In this document: one piece after another, positions 1 through 9,900 of the stretch
Layout of the letters: the number at the start of each line of letters is the position of its first letter
Position numbering within the stretch: position 1 is the first letter of the stretch
Assembly (NCBI GenBank): GCA_022578965.1
Contig: MU401019.1
Location: 1 to 13,333 of the forward strand
Origin: Xylaria sp. FL1777
Lineage: Eukaryota; Ascomycota; Sordariomycetes; Xylariales; Xylariaceae
Length of the DNA: 13,333 nucleotides
Reading direction: 5' to 3'
Notes under the pieces: generated by a model
Databases searched by the model: none
What the model was told of the DNA's origin: nothing
Seen by the model: the letters and a program-made list of their open reading frames with translations, nothing else
Program-made: the position numbers and the translations under genes

Positions 1-256
1 ATATAAAAACATTAATAATTTTTATGCTTGCAATATTATTAATAAGTTTACTAAGTGCTTATAATGCAAAAAAAGCAAAATAAATATTAAAAGTAATAGT
101 TATAGTTCTATAAATACTTTTAATTATATTAATGTTTATATATTTTTGTTATAAAATTAGCATAAAAGTAGCTTTTAAAACAGCTTAATGCTTTTATATA
201 TATTTTGCGCTTTTTTTTTTGCTAGCTAAAGCTAAAGTTATATAATAACTTATTTA
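1..256. other. AT-rich DNA without identifiable gene
   Basis: No open frame of useful length, no RNA gene and no clear repeat partner was found here. Around 46-70 there is a weak relative of the 26-bp unit that is repeated at 257-360. The stretch is probably the degraded flank or LTR of the outer element, but its counterpart upstream of copy B does not align with it, so this remains a guess. Confidence 0.4.
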
Positions 257-360
257 GTTTATTAAGCTTATAATAATTTAAAGCTTATTAAGCTTATAAT
301 AATTTAAGGCTTACTAAGTTTATAGTAATTTAATGTTTACTAAACTTGTAATAATTTAAA
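257..360. repeat. Four tandem 26-bp units
   Basis: Units lie at 257-282, 283-308, 309-334 and 335-360. Each begins G(C/T)TTA(C/T)TAA and ends with an AATTTAA-type run. They differ from one another almost only by transitions (C/T and G/A), apart from the last base of the unit. This fits tandem duplication followed by RIP-like mutation. The array lies directly upstream of the point where outer copy A begins to align with copy B. Copy B also has repeats just upstream (11752-11814), but of different sequence. Confidence 0.85.
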
Positions 361-929
361 AAAAGTTACTACTTTTTTTACTTTTTCTTTATTTATATAA
401 TTATATATTTCTTATATTTAGTTATTTATTTAGTTTTAGTTTTTTAGCTATTAATTTTTTATAACTATTAAGCATTAATATATTTATTACTTTTAATTCT
501 TTAAAACTTTTATTAATACATAGTAATAAAAGTACTTTAAAAATCTTCTTAATAAACTACTGTTAAAAATCCTATTATTACTTATAAATTAAAACCTTAA
601 AAACAAACCTATTATATTAATATATAATAAGTTTATTACACTTTAATAGCTTTTTAATTAATAAAACTTAACATATAAAAATAAATACTAGTATAAAAAG
701 TTAAGTAATAAACAATTTATAAAATAAACTTTTAAAAATATATTAAAAGAATATTTAAAAAACAAAAATATTAAACAGCATTATATAAGTAAACTTTACT
801 TAATAATTAATAAACTAAATCTAAGTTATGCTACTAAAAATAAAAAGTTAAAAATTAAGTTTAAAAATCTTAAAAACCTTTAAAACTAGCAATATACTAA
901 AATAACAAACTTTAGTACTTTTATTAGCT

Positions 930-1237
930 ACTTTTATTAAAAGAAAAATGGTAGCAAAAAAAAAAAAGTTAAGCAGTAGTAGTAAAAAAGAACTAATACT
1001 AACGTTAGTACTATAAAATAAACTAGTTGCTTTAACTTAAAAAATAGCTTAAATACTAAGCGTTATAACTTTTAAACTAGCATAAATATTAGCTATAATA
1101 ATTAAAGCAGCAATAATAACTACTATTATAATAATAAGTTAAAGCTTTAAATAAATAATTATATTATAATTAATACTAATATTACTACTAGTAAATTTAA
1201 TGCTTATTTTTATTATTGCTATACTTAAAGTAATAAT
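930..1237 (+). pseudogene. Outer copy A gag, N-terminal part (interrupted)
   Basis: This is the part of outer gag left of the insertion. It is best read through its uninterrupted twin in copy B (about 12436-12744). There the + frame gives a low-complexity linker rich in Thr, Ala and Leu; many of the Leu codons (CTA, CTT, TTA) are one C-to-T step from Pro. Such a linker before the capsid-like domain is common in fungal Gypsy gag proteins. The frame continues at 9103 after removal of the inner element and one target-site copy. The start codon cannot be fixed. The gene is broken by in-frame TAA codons and by the 7.86-kb insertion. Confidence 0.5.
1233..1237. repeat. Target-site duplication, left copy (ATAAT)
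   Basis: The five bases ATAAT directly precede the TG of the 5' LTR and are repeated at 9098-9102 directly after the 3' LTR. The uninterrupted copy B reads ATAAC at the equivalent place (12740-12744). A 5-bp duplication is the normal product of Ty3/Gypsy integrase. Confidence 0.95.
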
Positions 1238-1430
1238 TGTTATAACTAGGCTATTTAGGTACTTTAGTACATGTTACAGGTTATATGTATATATAAGATA
1301 TTCTTTTTATACTTATTTTATAGGAGTTTTTTCCCTTTTTTAAGCTTTAGTTTTGTTAGATACTTACTATAAAACTAGAGATATATTAACTATTGTACCT
1401 AACTTTTAATGCTTTATACCTCCTGTAATA
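1238..1430 (+). repeat. 5' LTR of inner element (193 bp)
   Basis: It begins TGTTATAAC and ends TGTAATA; the 3' LTR has TGTAACA at its end, so the canonical CA has mutated to TA here. Aligned to 8905-9097 it has equal length, no gap and about 20 differences, all transitions by my hand count. A TATA-like stretch at about 1282-1298 could have been the promoter. No primer-binding site complementary to a tRNA is readable just after 1430. Confidence 0.95.
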
Positions 1431-1519
1431 ATTTTAAAGCTTCTTAAAATAAAGTTACTTATAATACTTTGTTATACTACGGAATAGCTAAATATTAACT
1501 AATTATATAAGCTAGTGCT

Positions 1520-3230
1520 ATTCCTAATAGCTTTTTTTTAGAACAAACTTTAATAATAAACTAAAGACAAATTTAGCACGAATTATCTTTAGAATTAAGC
1601 TTAAGCAAACAATAATTACTTAGTGCTTTAAGTGCTAATACTTAACTGTTGCAAACATAGATTGCATAGCTTTTAGCTAAAATTAAAGAACTAAAGCAAC
1701 AAGTTGCGCAGTAAAAAAATAAAAGCAAACAAGTTGCTTTAAAATTGAAAACAGCTCGTACTACTTTTATTTTATAATTAAGTAAACAAAAAAACTAAAA
1801 AACAACATTTTTAAAAAAACAAAAGAACTTTTTAAACCTTAAAAAACAATCTTGCAACTTAGGTTAAAAACAAAAACATAAAGATCTTAGTAATAATAAC
1901 AATTTTTTATTCTTTAGCTTTAATAAAAAGCATAATTAAAAAAAACCTAAATATTAATTACGTTAAAATTGCTTATATTACTATTAGCGCTATTTATTTA
2001 AAAATGTTAATTTTAGCTAACTATTAAAGTTTAACTATAACTTTTTTAGCATAGAATTTACTTATTAACGCTAGCTAAAGTAAGTAAAAAAACTTTAAAC
2101 TATTTTTAAAAAAGCTAATTAAAAATTCTATTGCAATAAAAACAAGATTTTATATATATATAGCAATATAAACTAAAACTATAAAAATGCTTATTAATTA
2201 GCATTGCAAAAATTATTAACCCTAGAAAAAAAATAATTTAGAACTAACTAAAAGGTGTTTTTAAACTAAACTAAAATTTTGCTTAAGCAGTTTGCTTTTT
2301 TATAAGCTAGCATAAGCATATAATTAAAATAAGCAAGTTAACAAGCTAACTAAAACTTAAAACTATTTAATTAATACTTTGCTAGCATTAAACTTTAAAA
2401 TGTTTGCTAAAACAAAAGTAAAAAAGCTTTGTTATACTATTAAAAACTAAGTGTATTACTTTAGCAAAAGCTAATAAACTATTATAACCTATTGCTAACT
2501 ATACAAGCTAATATAGTTAATGCTATATAATAACGCTAAAAACTAATAACTAAAGAACAACGTTTAAACTGCAGTAAAAAAAAACTAAAGTTAAACATTA
2601 CTTAAATTACTAATAAATTAACTTTAAATATTAAGCAAAACTAAACTAGTAATTAATATATTAATATTAGCTGCAAAAATAACAATACTAGTTTTAATAA
2701 TTAGAACTATTTTTGCAAAAGCAATAATTATAATAATAGCTGCAATAATAATAACTAAAGATTTTATAGAGGCAATAATAACTATAAAAGCTAAAACTAA
2801 TACTATAAAAGCAATAATAATAAAAGTTATAGCTAGTACTAAAACTAAAAATATATAAACAACTAAAGTAATAACAATAATATTTATATTTTGAAAAACT
2901 GTTATACTTTTAGAACTTTTTTGAATTAACTTTAAAACAACAATAAAAGTAGTTTAAATTTAAACTTTTATAAAAACTTTACTTATTATAGCTATAAATA
3001 ACTTAGCTATATTGCTTTTAATTGCTTTTAGCTTAAAGGTAATAACAATAATAGTAATAATAGAAACAATAGATCTAGTAGCTATACTAGCTATAATAGT
3101 AATACTACTTAAAAATAAACTATCTAAGAAATTTAAATAAATAAAGACTGGAATATAGATAAAAAAAACTAAAAACAGCAATTAAAATTTTATATACTTT
3201 TTTTACAAAAGCTATAATACTATAACTTAA
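1520..3230 (+). pseudogene. Inner element gag remnant
   Basis: The frame with codon starts at positions 2 mod 3 (for example 1673) can be followed for about 570 codons. Its stops are TAA/TAG, explicable as mutated CAA, CAG, CGA or TGG. About residues 50-90 (1673-1790) read as a Lys/Glu/Gln-rich probable coiled coil (LAKIKELKQQVAQ). A middle part (about 1960-2600) is helical in character and would be the capsid-like region. The C-terminal third (about 2690-3130) is strongly Asn/Ser/Tyr-rich, for example KGNNNNSNNRNNRSSSYTSY at 3035-3094. I could not confirm a CCHC zinc knuckle; a Cys-containing stretch near 2899 lacks the spacing. Pol follows in another frame, so a frameshift or an indel lies near 3200. 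Identification rests on position and composition more than on sequence motifs. Confidence 0.6.
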
Positions 3231-6200
3231 GAAACAAGTAGTAAGCTTAGCACTAATTATATTAGCTATAAGTTTTAAGCTAAAATTATTACTTTACATA
3301 TTTATTTTATGCTGTTTTTATATTTTTTGTACTATTTATTTTATTAGCTTTATAAAACTATTTATTAAAACCTATATTAATTTTAATTTATGCGCTAAAT
3401 ATAATTATATTAGTTTTACTTTTGCTTTTTATTATAAATTGCAGCAAGTATCTTTTTGTATACTTGCATTATAACATATTGCTAAAAGTAGATTTTTTAC
3501 TTATAAAGCTTATTAAGTTATTTGCAAATTAACTAATAGTTGCAGTATTACTTATAAAATTAAGCATGTATATATAGCTATTAATTATAACTATTGCTTT
3601 AAAAGCAGCCTTTTTTTATTATTTTAAACTACTTTAAAAAATAAAGGAATTATACTAGATTTAAGCATTAATTAATGGTTTTTTAAATTATGCTGCTTTT
3701 AAATAAAAATATTTAGCTTAACTAGGTTTATAAAAGCTTGCTAAAACTAGGCTTGCTGCTATGCTATTATTTAATTACTTAAACTTATATAGCTTAAAAA
3801 ATTAAAAAAAAGCTTTAGTTATTTTAATTTTATAGCAATTTTAAAAAAGTTTTATAATTTATTTAAGTTCTTTAATATTAGCAAAGCAAACATATTGCTA
3901 CAATTAAAGCAAAAAAACCTTGCTATTAAGCTAGAAAAAAATGCAGTTATACTTTATTTTCTTATATATTTATTAGCTTAAAATAAGCTAAAAAAACTAC
4001 AAAAATAGCTTAATAAAATGCTAAAAGCAAGAAAGATTAAAAAGTTTACTAGTTTTGCTAGTGCTTTAATTCTTTTTATACTTAAAAAAAATAAAAGCTT
4101 ATGCTTATATGTAAACTATAAAAAACTTAATTAAGTTATATATAAAAATTAATACATTTTATTACTTATTTTTAAGCTGCTTAATAAAATCTTAAAAGCT
4201 AAAATCTTTAGCAAAATTAACTTTAAAAATGTTTATTATTATTTACGTATTTAAAAAGAAAATAAGTAAAAAACAGCGTTTTATATATACTATAATTACT
4301 ATAAATTTTTAGTTATGCTTATAAGTTTATTAAATGCTTTTGCTACTTTTTAAAGTTATATATAAAAAATACTTAACAATATAATAAATATATTTTATAT
4401 TATATATTTTGATAATATGCTTATTTTCTTTTTAAATAAGGATTTTTATACAAAATATATTTAAAACATTATTAAAAAGCTACAGAAAGCAAAACTATAC
4501 GTTAAGCTATTTAAGTGCTAATTTTATTAAAAGAAAATCAAATTTCTAAGTTATATTATTTTTAGCTAAAAAATTAAAATAAACTTTTTATATATAAATA
4601 CTATTTAGTAATAGCTTATATTAAATACTTATTAAGCGCTATAATAATTTTTAAAGTTTTATAACTTTTATTGCTGTTTTATAAACAGGTATTTTTATAT
4701 TGCTACATTTTTGTTTAAGTATTTAAAAAAAGACATAACAAAAACAAAAAAAAGTTAAATCTTTTTAAATAGTTTTAAAAAAAAGGCTTTTAAAAACCTT
4801 TAGGATATATTTAAGCAAGCTATTTTTTTTATACATTTTAACCCCGAAAAACAAATATTGCTAAAAATTAATTCCTTTAAAGTAGCTTTTATAGAAAATT
4901 TATTTTAGCAGAATAATTAAAGCATTTTTAAACTAGTTATGTTTTATTTTTAAAAGCTATTTAAAAAAAAAATGCAGTATAGTATGCTTAACTAAAAAAT
5001 ATTTATAATAATAAATTGCTTTAAGCATTAGTAGCATTATTTATAAAAAAGTAATTTATTAGTTAAAATATTAATTAATTATGCTAACTTTTAAGCGTTT
5101 ATAAAAACGCTAAAGCTTAATAAAAAGCAAGCTTGTTAATGTTTATTATTAGCTTTTTTTAACTTTATTATTAAATATTAAGCAAGCAAAAAAAATAAAG
5201 CTAATTTTCTTTTGCGTTGTTTTAATTATATAGCTGTTTTGCTTAGTAATATTAACATTTTTTTAATGTTAAAAAAAAAAGTTGCAGTAGTATAACAAGT
5301 TAAAATTTTTAATTTATACTTTAGTACTTAAGCTAAAGCTTTATATTTTAAAGCTACATTTGCTAAAGAAGCTTTTTTTATTTAAGCAGTTATGCGTTTG
5401 CGTGTGTAAATAGCTGCAAGCTTAAAGAAATTAAAAGATTTAAAAGCTTTTAAAAAGCTAAAAAACCTTATTTAAGAGGTTTAAAAAAAAAACCCTAAAT
5501 GCTATGCAATTATAAAACAATTAAAGGCAAAAAAGCTTATAAATTTTTAATAGTTAATAAAAAAATCCTTAGTTTGCTATAGAAATAAAATCTATATTTT
5601 TTTTAAAAAAGCTATATATTTTTAACTTATTAAGCTATATTATAATAATCTTTTAGCTAAATATTTTAATTAAGGCCGCACTTTAAAACTGCTATAACAA
5701 AAGTTTTACTAAAGCAATATAAAACTAAATATTAAGAAGTACATATAAAGCTATATAATTTACTTTAGAACTAAAGCAAAATACTACCAAAAATATAATA
5801 AATTTAATGCTTTGCTAATACTTAATAAACTTATATAAAAGCTATTTATAAACTTTATTACAGGTTTACTAAAAACTTTTTATAAAGAAAAACTAATTAA
5901 TGCTATTTTTATTATTATAAATAAATTTACTAAGCTTATATATTTATTCTTAGTTAATATTACTATAACTTTAGTTAAGCTAGCAGTTTTATTTTACTAT
6001 AAAATTAAATGTATTTATAATAGCTTAAAAAGCATTATTTTTAATAAAAGCTTTGTTTTTATTAACTAATTCTAGTTTAATTTATGTTATTACTTAAAAA
6101 TTAAGCAAAGGCTTTTAGTAGTATTTTATCTTAAAACTAATAAACAAATAAAATAAATAAACTAAGTAATTAAAAGCTATTTTAAGTGCTTTATAAATAG

Positions 6201-6957
6201 TAAACAAACTAATTAGCTTTAATTTTTACTTTAAGCCTTTTTTGCTATAAATTTTGCTATTAATTTTATAACTAAACAATTACTTTTTAAAGCCTTATAT
6301 AGTTATATGCTAAAATTCCGTTTGTTTATTAAAAACAACTTTACATTAAAAAAGATTTTAGCTATATAAAAACGTTTTAACAAATTATAAACTATTAAAA
6401 ACAAAATAACAAAGCAATAGCAAATTATAATTAATAAATATATAAAACACTATAATAATAAGCATAAACTTATAACTTTTAAAACTAAAGACTTAGTAGC
6501 ACTATTAACAAAAAATATTAAGTTTAAAAATAAAAAGTTAACGCTTAAGTTTATTAAACCTTTCTGAATTTTTTTTACAGTTAGTTTATAGGCATATTAT
6601 ATTAGTTTTTTAAAACAATATAGCCGTTTTTATTTTGTTTTTTTAATTTAGCTGCTTAAACTTTAAAAAGCTAAACATAAGTATAGTTTACTTATGCTAA
6701 ACTTTAAAAATAAATTAAAAAAATAAAAAGTTAAAAATATAATAAGTAAAATAACTTATAATAAAGAAAAATATTATTTTATTAAATAGAAAAGCTAGCT
6801 AATTAAGTATAATTAGTAAGTACTTACTACTAATATTATAGCTCTTAAAGCAATTAAAAACTTTAAAAAGCGTTTAAGTTATAAAAAAAAAGCAAAGCTA
6901 TTAAGCTAACAAAATAGTATTAATTTATTATTAATTTAGCTATAAATTAAAGCTTAA
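3230..6957 (+). pseudogene. Inner element pol remnant: protease-RT-RNase H-integrase-chromodomain
   Basis: One frame (codon starts 1 mod 3) carries the whole polyprotein. The protease end is seen as LDLSIN*WF at 3658-3681; its catalytic Asp is not readable with confidence. RT runs about 3841-4560: FASALILFI near 4061, FSKINF at 4207, FLVML at 4306, the polymerase box YFDNM at 4405-4419 (second Asp now Asn), and IKFLSYII at 4537-4560. RNase H runs about 4800-5210: LKINS at 4858 (Asp to Asn) and INYANF at 5074. In integrase, the zinc finger lies about 5641-5780 (most Cys/His lost) and the core has INFITGL at 5848, IIFNKS at 6034 and NKQIK at 6139, so the three catalytic acids read Asn, Asn, Lys. 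FIKPF at 6550 matches a GPY/F-type module. EKYYFIK*KS*L at 6766-6801 is a chromodomain core in which Trp codons became TAG. The true stop after about 6900 is uncertain. Confidence 0.93.
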
Positions 6958-6964
6958 ATATATT

Positions 6965-8607
6965 ATATATACTAATTAATTATTCTTTTGTTTTTAATTG
7001 CGTAATAAAAATTGCACTTATTGCTTTAAGTTTTAAAATACTTGCGCTTTACTAATAAGCTATACATAAAAACGCTACAAATAAGTTATAATATTTTTAT
7101 AAAAAAGCCTTAAAACATTAATTATTAAACTTTAAAATATCTTTATGTTAAAAAAGGCTAACTAAATACTTTTATTTATGTTTATTAGTAATAATTAATA
7201 TAGCTTTATGTATATTTTTTTTAAAAAAAATAAAAGTAGCTCTTTAAGCTGCATATTTATAGTTTATAACTTATACTTTAAGTATAATTAAACAAGCATA
7301 TTACTAGCATTAAAAATAGTTTTAATTCTGTTAAGAAATCTTATAAAATTAGTTTAAATAAAGCTATTTATAATGCTTATACAAAAAAGCTTAATAGCTT
7401 AGCAAGCTAAAGATTTACGCTTTACTACTAAGTGTTTATATTTAGCATAATATTTCTGCATTGCTAATTATTAGCTAAACCTTATACAAAATAAAAACGA
7501 AACTATTTATTTTTACGTTGTTAACTTTGCTAATTAATTAAAACTAAGCTTTATAAATTAATAAAAGACGTAGAAATGCTTTTAAAAAGCAAAACTATAT
7601 AGCTGCAAAATTAACATAATAATTGTCCGAAGTTTTTTAAACAATAGCGCAATTTTTATTTATAATAACTTTCTTATAGTTATTTTTTTAAAGAACAAAA
7701 AAATAAACAAACTAGTTTAATAACTTTTAAATATATATTATATTAAAATATAATATAGCAAGCAGCTAACTTATTAGTAAAATTAATCTAAAATAAATAT
7801 AAATTAACTTATAAGCTTGTATAAAATATAGCTATTTATATAGCTTATATAAGCTGTTATTTTTAGGTTTTTAAATTTGCAAACTATATTTAAAAGCAAG
7901 CTATTTTTTAGCTAAAATGCCTTTTTAAAACGCCTAAAACAGGGCTAACATATTAACAAACTACTTAGAACTATTACTTTTTTAATAGTTTTATACTTTT
8001 TGTTTTTAGTTTTAGTAGTTTATTTGCAAGGTTTATAAACAAAAGTTATAACAGAAATAAGCTAACGTTTAAACAGCATAAGAACTTTAACATTTGTATT
8101 AAAATTAAACTTATTTTTTGCGTTGTTTATATTAAAATTACGCAAGCTAACATTTAGATTTTTTTTAGGATTTATAAAGTTAAGATTATTTTTATTCTTA
8201 TTTTTATTTTTTTCTTTTTAACTTATAAAAAGCTTAATAATGTTTATATTTTTATTAAAATTAGAGCTATTTTAAAAAAAAAGCAGATCGCTAAAACTTT
8301 TATTTTTATTATTAAAGTTATTAAACTTTTAGCAAGAAAGTTTGTTAAAGTTTTGTTTTATAATAAAATCGGACTTATTTTTAGATAAATTTAAGCATAA
8401 AGCAAGTTATAATAATTTTTTGCGTTTATGTTTATAACTATAGCTTTAACTATAACTGCGTTTATGTGTACTACTTTTAACTACTGCAGGTTTAAGCAGC
8501 ATAATTATAATACAAATAATAATTAAAAGAAAAGCAGAAAAAATATAAAATAAGTATAAGAATAGCGGTAGTAAAATGTATAGCTAAAACTAATTGTTTA
8601 GCAGCAA

Positions 8608-8642
<35 letters not shown>

Positions 8643-8773
8643 AAAACATATAGCAATAGAAGTATAAGCGCAGGACTTGCTATAAATATAGCACAAAATA
8701 AACGTGATTTAATACGTAAACATAAGCATAAGTACATAAGTACTTTAACTACTATACTACATAAATATTTCAT
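6965..8773 (-). pseudogene. Probable antisense gene remnant between pol and 3' LTR of the inner element
   Basis: On the minus strand a single frame (first base of codons 1 mod 3) runs about 600 codons from 8773 to about 6965. Its first 93 codons (8773-8492) are open, but they include a poly-Phe run from the A tract at 8610-8646. From about 8490 to 8000 the frame is packed with TAA/TAG, far more than the two other frames, in runs such as TAA TAA CTT TAA TAA TAA. If these are mutated CAA codons, this was a Gln/Lys-rich protein region. Further on (7615-7490) the pieces VNFAAI, FCFLKAF and SKVNNVKINSFVF occur in the order expected of a retropepsin-like domain (Asp-x-Gly-Ala, then a later Gly-rich flap). 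That resemblance is weak. The alternative is a Leu-rich + strand reading or non-coding DNA. I do not recognise a family. Confidence 0.35.
8610..8646. repeat. A-run (homopolymer, two G interruptions)
   Basis: Thirty-seven bases are all A except G at 8629 and 8642. It is the longest homopolymer-like tract in the window and creates the poly-Phe stretch in the minus-strand reading. Assembly length here is not reliable. Confidence 0.9.
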
Positions 8774-8887
8774 TTAATATACTATATCTATGTTTAATTA
8801 CTTTATATTATTTTATTTTACTACTTATACTTAAGATTAATTACTTTAATTAATTTTACTTATATATAGGTTAAAAACAACTTAATT

Positions 8888-8900
8888 AAAAAAAAAGAAG
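8888..8900 (+). other. Polypurine tract next to 3' LTR
   Basis: Thirteen purines (nine A, then GAAG) lie four bases upstream of the 3' LTR start at 8905. This is the position expected for the plus-strand primer of a + oriented LTR element, and it agrees with the orientation of gag-pol. A purine tract in such A-rich DNA is weak evidence by itself; the position carries the call. Confidence 0.6.
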
Positions 8901-8904
8901 TAGT

Positions 8905-9097
8905 TATTATAACTAGGTTACTTAGGTACCTTAGTACATATTATAAGTTATATATATATATAAAATATCCTTTTTATACTTATTTTATGGGAGTTTTTTT
9001 CTTTTTTCAAGCTTTAGTTTTATTAAATACTTATTATAAAACTAGAGATATATTAACTATTGTACTTAACCTTTAATGCTTTATACCTCCTGTAACA
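8905..9097 (+). repeat. 3' LTR of inner element (193 bp)
   Basis: It begins TATTATAAC, where the terminal TG has become TA, and ends TGTAACA. The 5' LTR shows the opposite pattern (TG kept, CA lost), so the pair together gives the canonical TG...CA ends. It has the same length as the 5' LTR, with only transition differences. Confidence 0.95.
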
Positions 9098-9102
9098 ATA
9101 AT
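9098..9102. repeat. Target-site duplication, right copy (ATAAT)
   Basis: ATAAT follows the 3' LTR immediately and matches 1233-1237. Outer copy A continues at 9103, where the sequence matches copy B from 12745 onward without a gap. Confidence 0.95.
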
Positions 9103-9900
9103 TTAAAATAAAAAACTTAACTTTTTATTATTACTACTGCTTTTACTATTAAAATTATTTATAATATTAAAAATATTAAACATTAAAAGTTTTAAACTTA
9201 TTGCTTTAAAGCTTTATAATAAATTTATAAATATAAAAGCTTTTTTAATTTATATTAAACTTTATTTAAAATAGCACTTTATTACTATTATAAAAAAAAA
9301 TTAAAAAGTAATAACTATTTTATAATTTTTATTAAAAAAAGTACTAAAATAATTTTAACTTATTTTAAAAAATTTCTTAAAAACTAATAAGTTAACTAAC
9401 TTTAAGCTAAAAATAAAAGAAATTTTTAAAAACTACGTTAAGTTTAAAAATTAAATAAAAGCATTATTTAAAAATACTTAAAAAGCAAAACATGCAAAAA
9501 AAGCACTTTATTGCTTAAAACAAACAAAAGCAGCAATAAATTATATTATAAAGTTTAAATAATTAGCAGTAATCTTAAAATTACTTAAGCTTATATTGTT
9601 TTATTTATTTTATAATAAACTTAAAACTTAAGTTTAAAACAAACTATGTAAAATAAATAAACTAGCAAAAATTAATACGTATATTAATATAGCTATTATA
9701 ATTAATTAATAATTATTTAACTAGTACTTTAAAACTAAAAAAACTAAAAAAAACAAAAAAAAAATACTTAAAAAAGTATTAAACAAAAATTTAAGCAAAT
9801 TAATAAAGTTTAAAAATAATAATTTTAAAATATGTTTAAAGTTAAATGTTATAACTATAAAAAAAAAAACACTTTTAAAAATAATGCTAATTTAAAAAAA
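9103..9900 (+). pseudogene. Outer copy A gag, capsid-like core and C-terminus
   Basis: The frame with codon starts 2 mod 3 reads from 9182 to about 9800 with only RIP-type stops. It shows the order of the retrotransposon gag domain: a leading LKLYNKF segment, FLIYIKLYL, then VLK*F*LIL at 9341 (matching the family's AL-x-WF motif), LKQTKAAINY at 9515, FK*LAVILKL, and ending near KINTYINIAI (about 9665-9690). This is the Ty3/Gypsy gag fold that packages RNA. Near 9847-9890 a Cys-x2-(Cys to Tyr)...His-x4-Cys arrangement suggests a zinc knuckle, but one base is missing in an A-run, so it is tentative. The first 589 bp align with copy B (12745-13333) with no net indel. The 5' half of the gene lies before 1238. 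Confidence 0.8.

Larger units (their letters stand above)
367..1237 (+). mobile_element. Outer Ty3/Gypsy-type element, copy A, left segment
   Basis: This segment aligns collinearly with about 11874-12744 (copy B). Position 388 matches 11894 and position 1237 matches 12744, so there is one net indel over about 850 bp, and nearly all differences are transitions. The last 300 bp or so correspond to the Pro/Thr-rich N-terminal part of gag. The earlier part (about 367-930) is conserved between the copies but I cannot assign it; it may be LTR, leader or extreme gag N-terminus. The segment stops abruptly at 1237, where the inner element is inserted, and resumes at 9103. Confidence 0.8.
1238..9097 (+). 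mobile_element. Complete inner Ty3/Gypsy chromovirus-type LTR retrotransposon (7,860 bp)
   Basis: The borders are fixed by two 193-bp LTRs, a 5-bp target duplication and an empty site elsewhere in the window. Order on the + strand: 5' LTR, gag remnant (about 1520-3230), pol remnant (about 3230-6957: protease, RT, RNase H, integrase, chromodomain), about 2 kb with a probable antisense reading frame, a purine tract, then the 3' LTR. The order RT-RNase H-integrase is Ty3/Gypsy rather than Copia, and the chromodomain marks the chromovirus lineage. All coding parts are riddled with stops of C-to-T or G-to-A origin, so the copy is dead. It sits inside the gag gene of outer copy A. Confidence 0.95.

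Noticed and set aside
257..360. CRISPR array
   Set aside because: The units are contiguous with no spacers, are only four in number, and sit among eukaryotic retrotransposons.
147..405. A possible outer LTR starting TGTTATAAAAT at 147, with a matching start at 11632
   Set aside because: Beyond the first 11 bases the two sequences differ by many transversions and lengths, unlike the transition-only pattern of real copies here. The shared start is likely chance in AT-rich DNA.
1431..1460. tRNA primer-binding site after the 5' LTR
   Set aside because: No TGG-beginning complement to a tRNA 3' end is visible. It may be mutated, or the element may have used self-priming, but the sequence does not decide.
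2960..3181. A 73-codon open stretch on the minus strand, rich in Ile and Phe
   Set aside because: It is the complement of the Asn/Ser-rich C-terminal part of the inner gag on the + strand. Its openness comes from the AAT/AAC codons opposite, and it has no domain or context of its own.
6540..6560. Similarity of inner pol near 6540 to the palindrome unit at 11765-11783
   Set aside because: Only about 18 bases match partly, and they encode the conserved segment before the GPY/F-like module. Chance similarity is the simpler explanation.
7879..7950. A zinc-finger-like pattern on the minus strand (C-x2-C ... N-I-V-C)
   Set aside because: It lies in a different minus frame from the Gln-rich reading. 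The needed His residues are absent, and the substitutions (Leu, Asn) are not ones that transitions produce from His codons.
8492..8773. A 93-codon open stretch on the minus strand as a separate small membrane protein
   Set aside because: The hydrophobic look comes largely from the A-run at 8610-8646 read as poly-Phe and from AT bias. It is better treated as the beginning of the longer degraded minus-strand frame.
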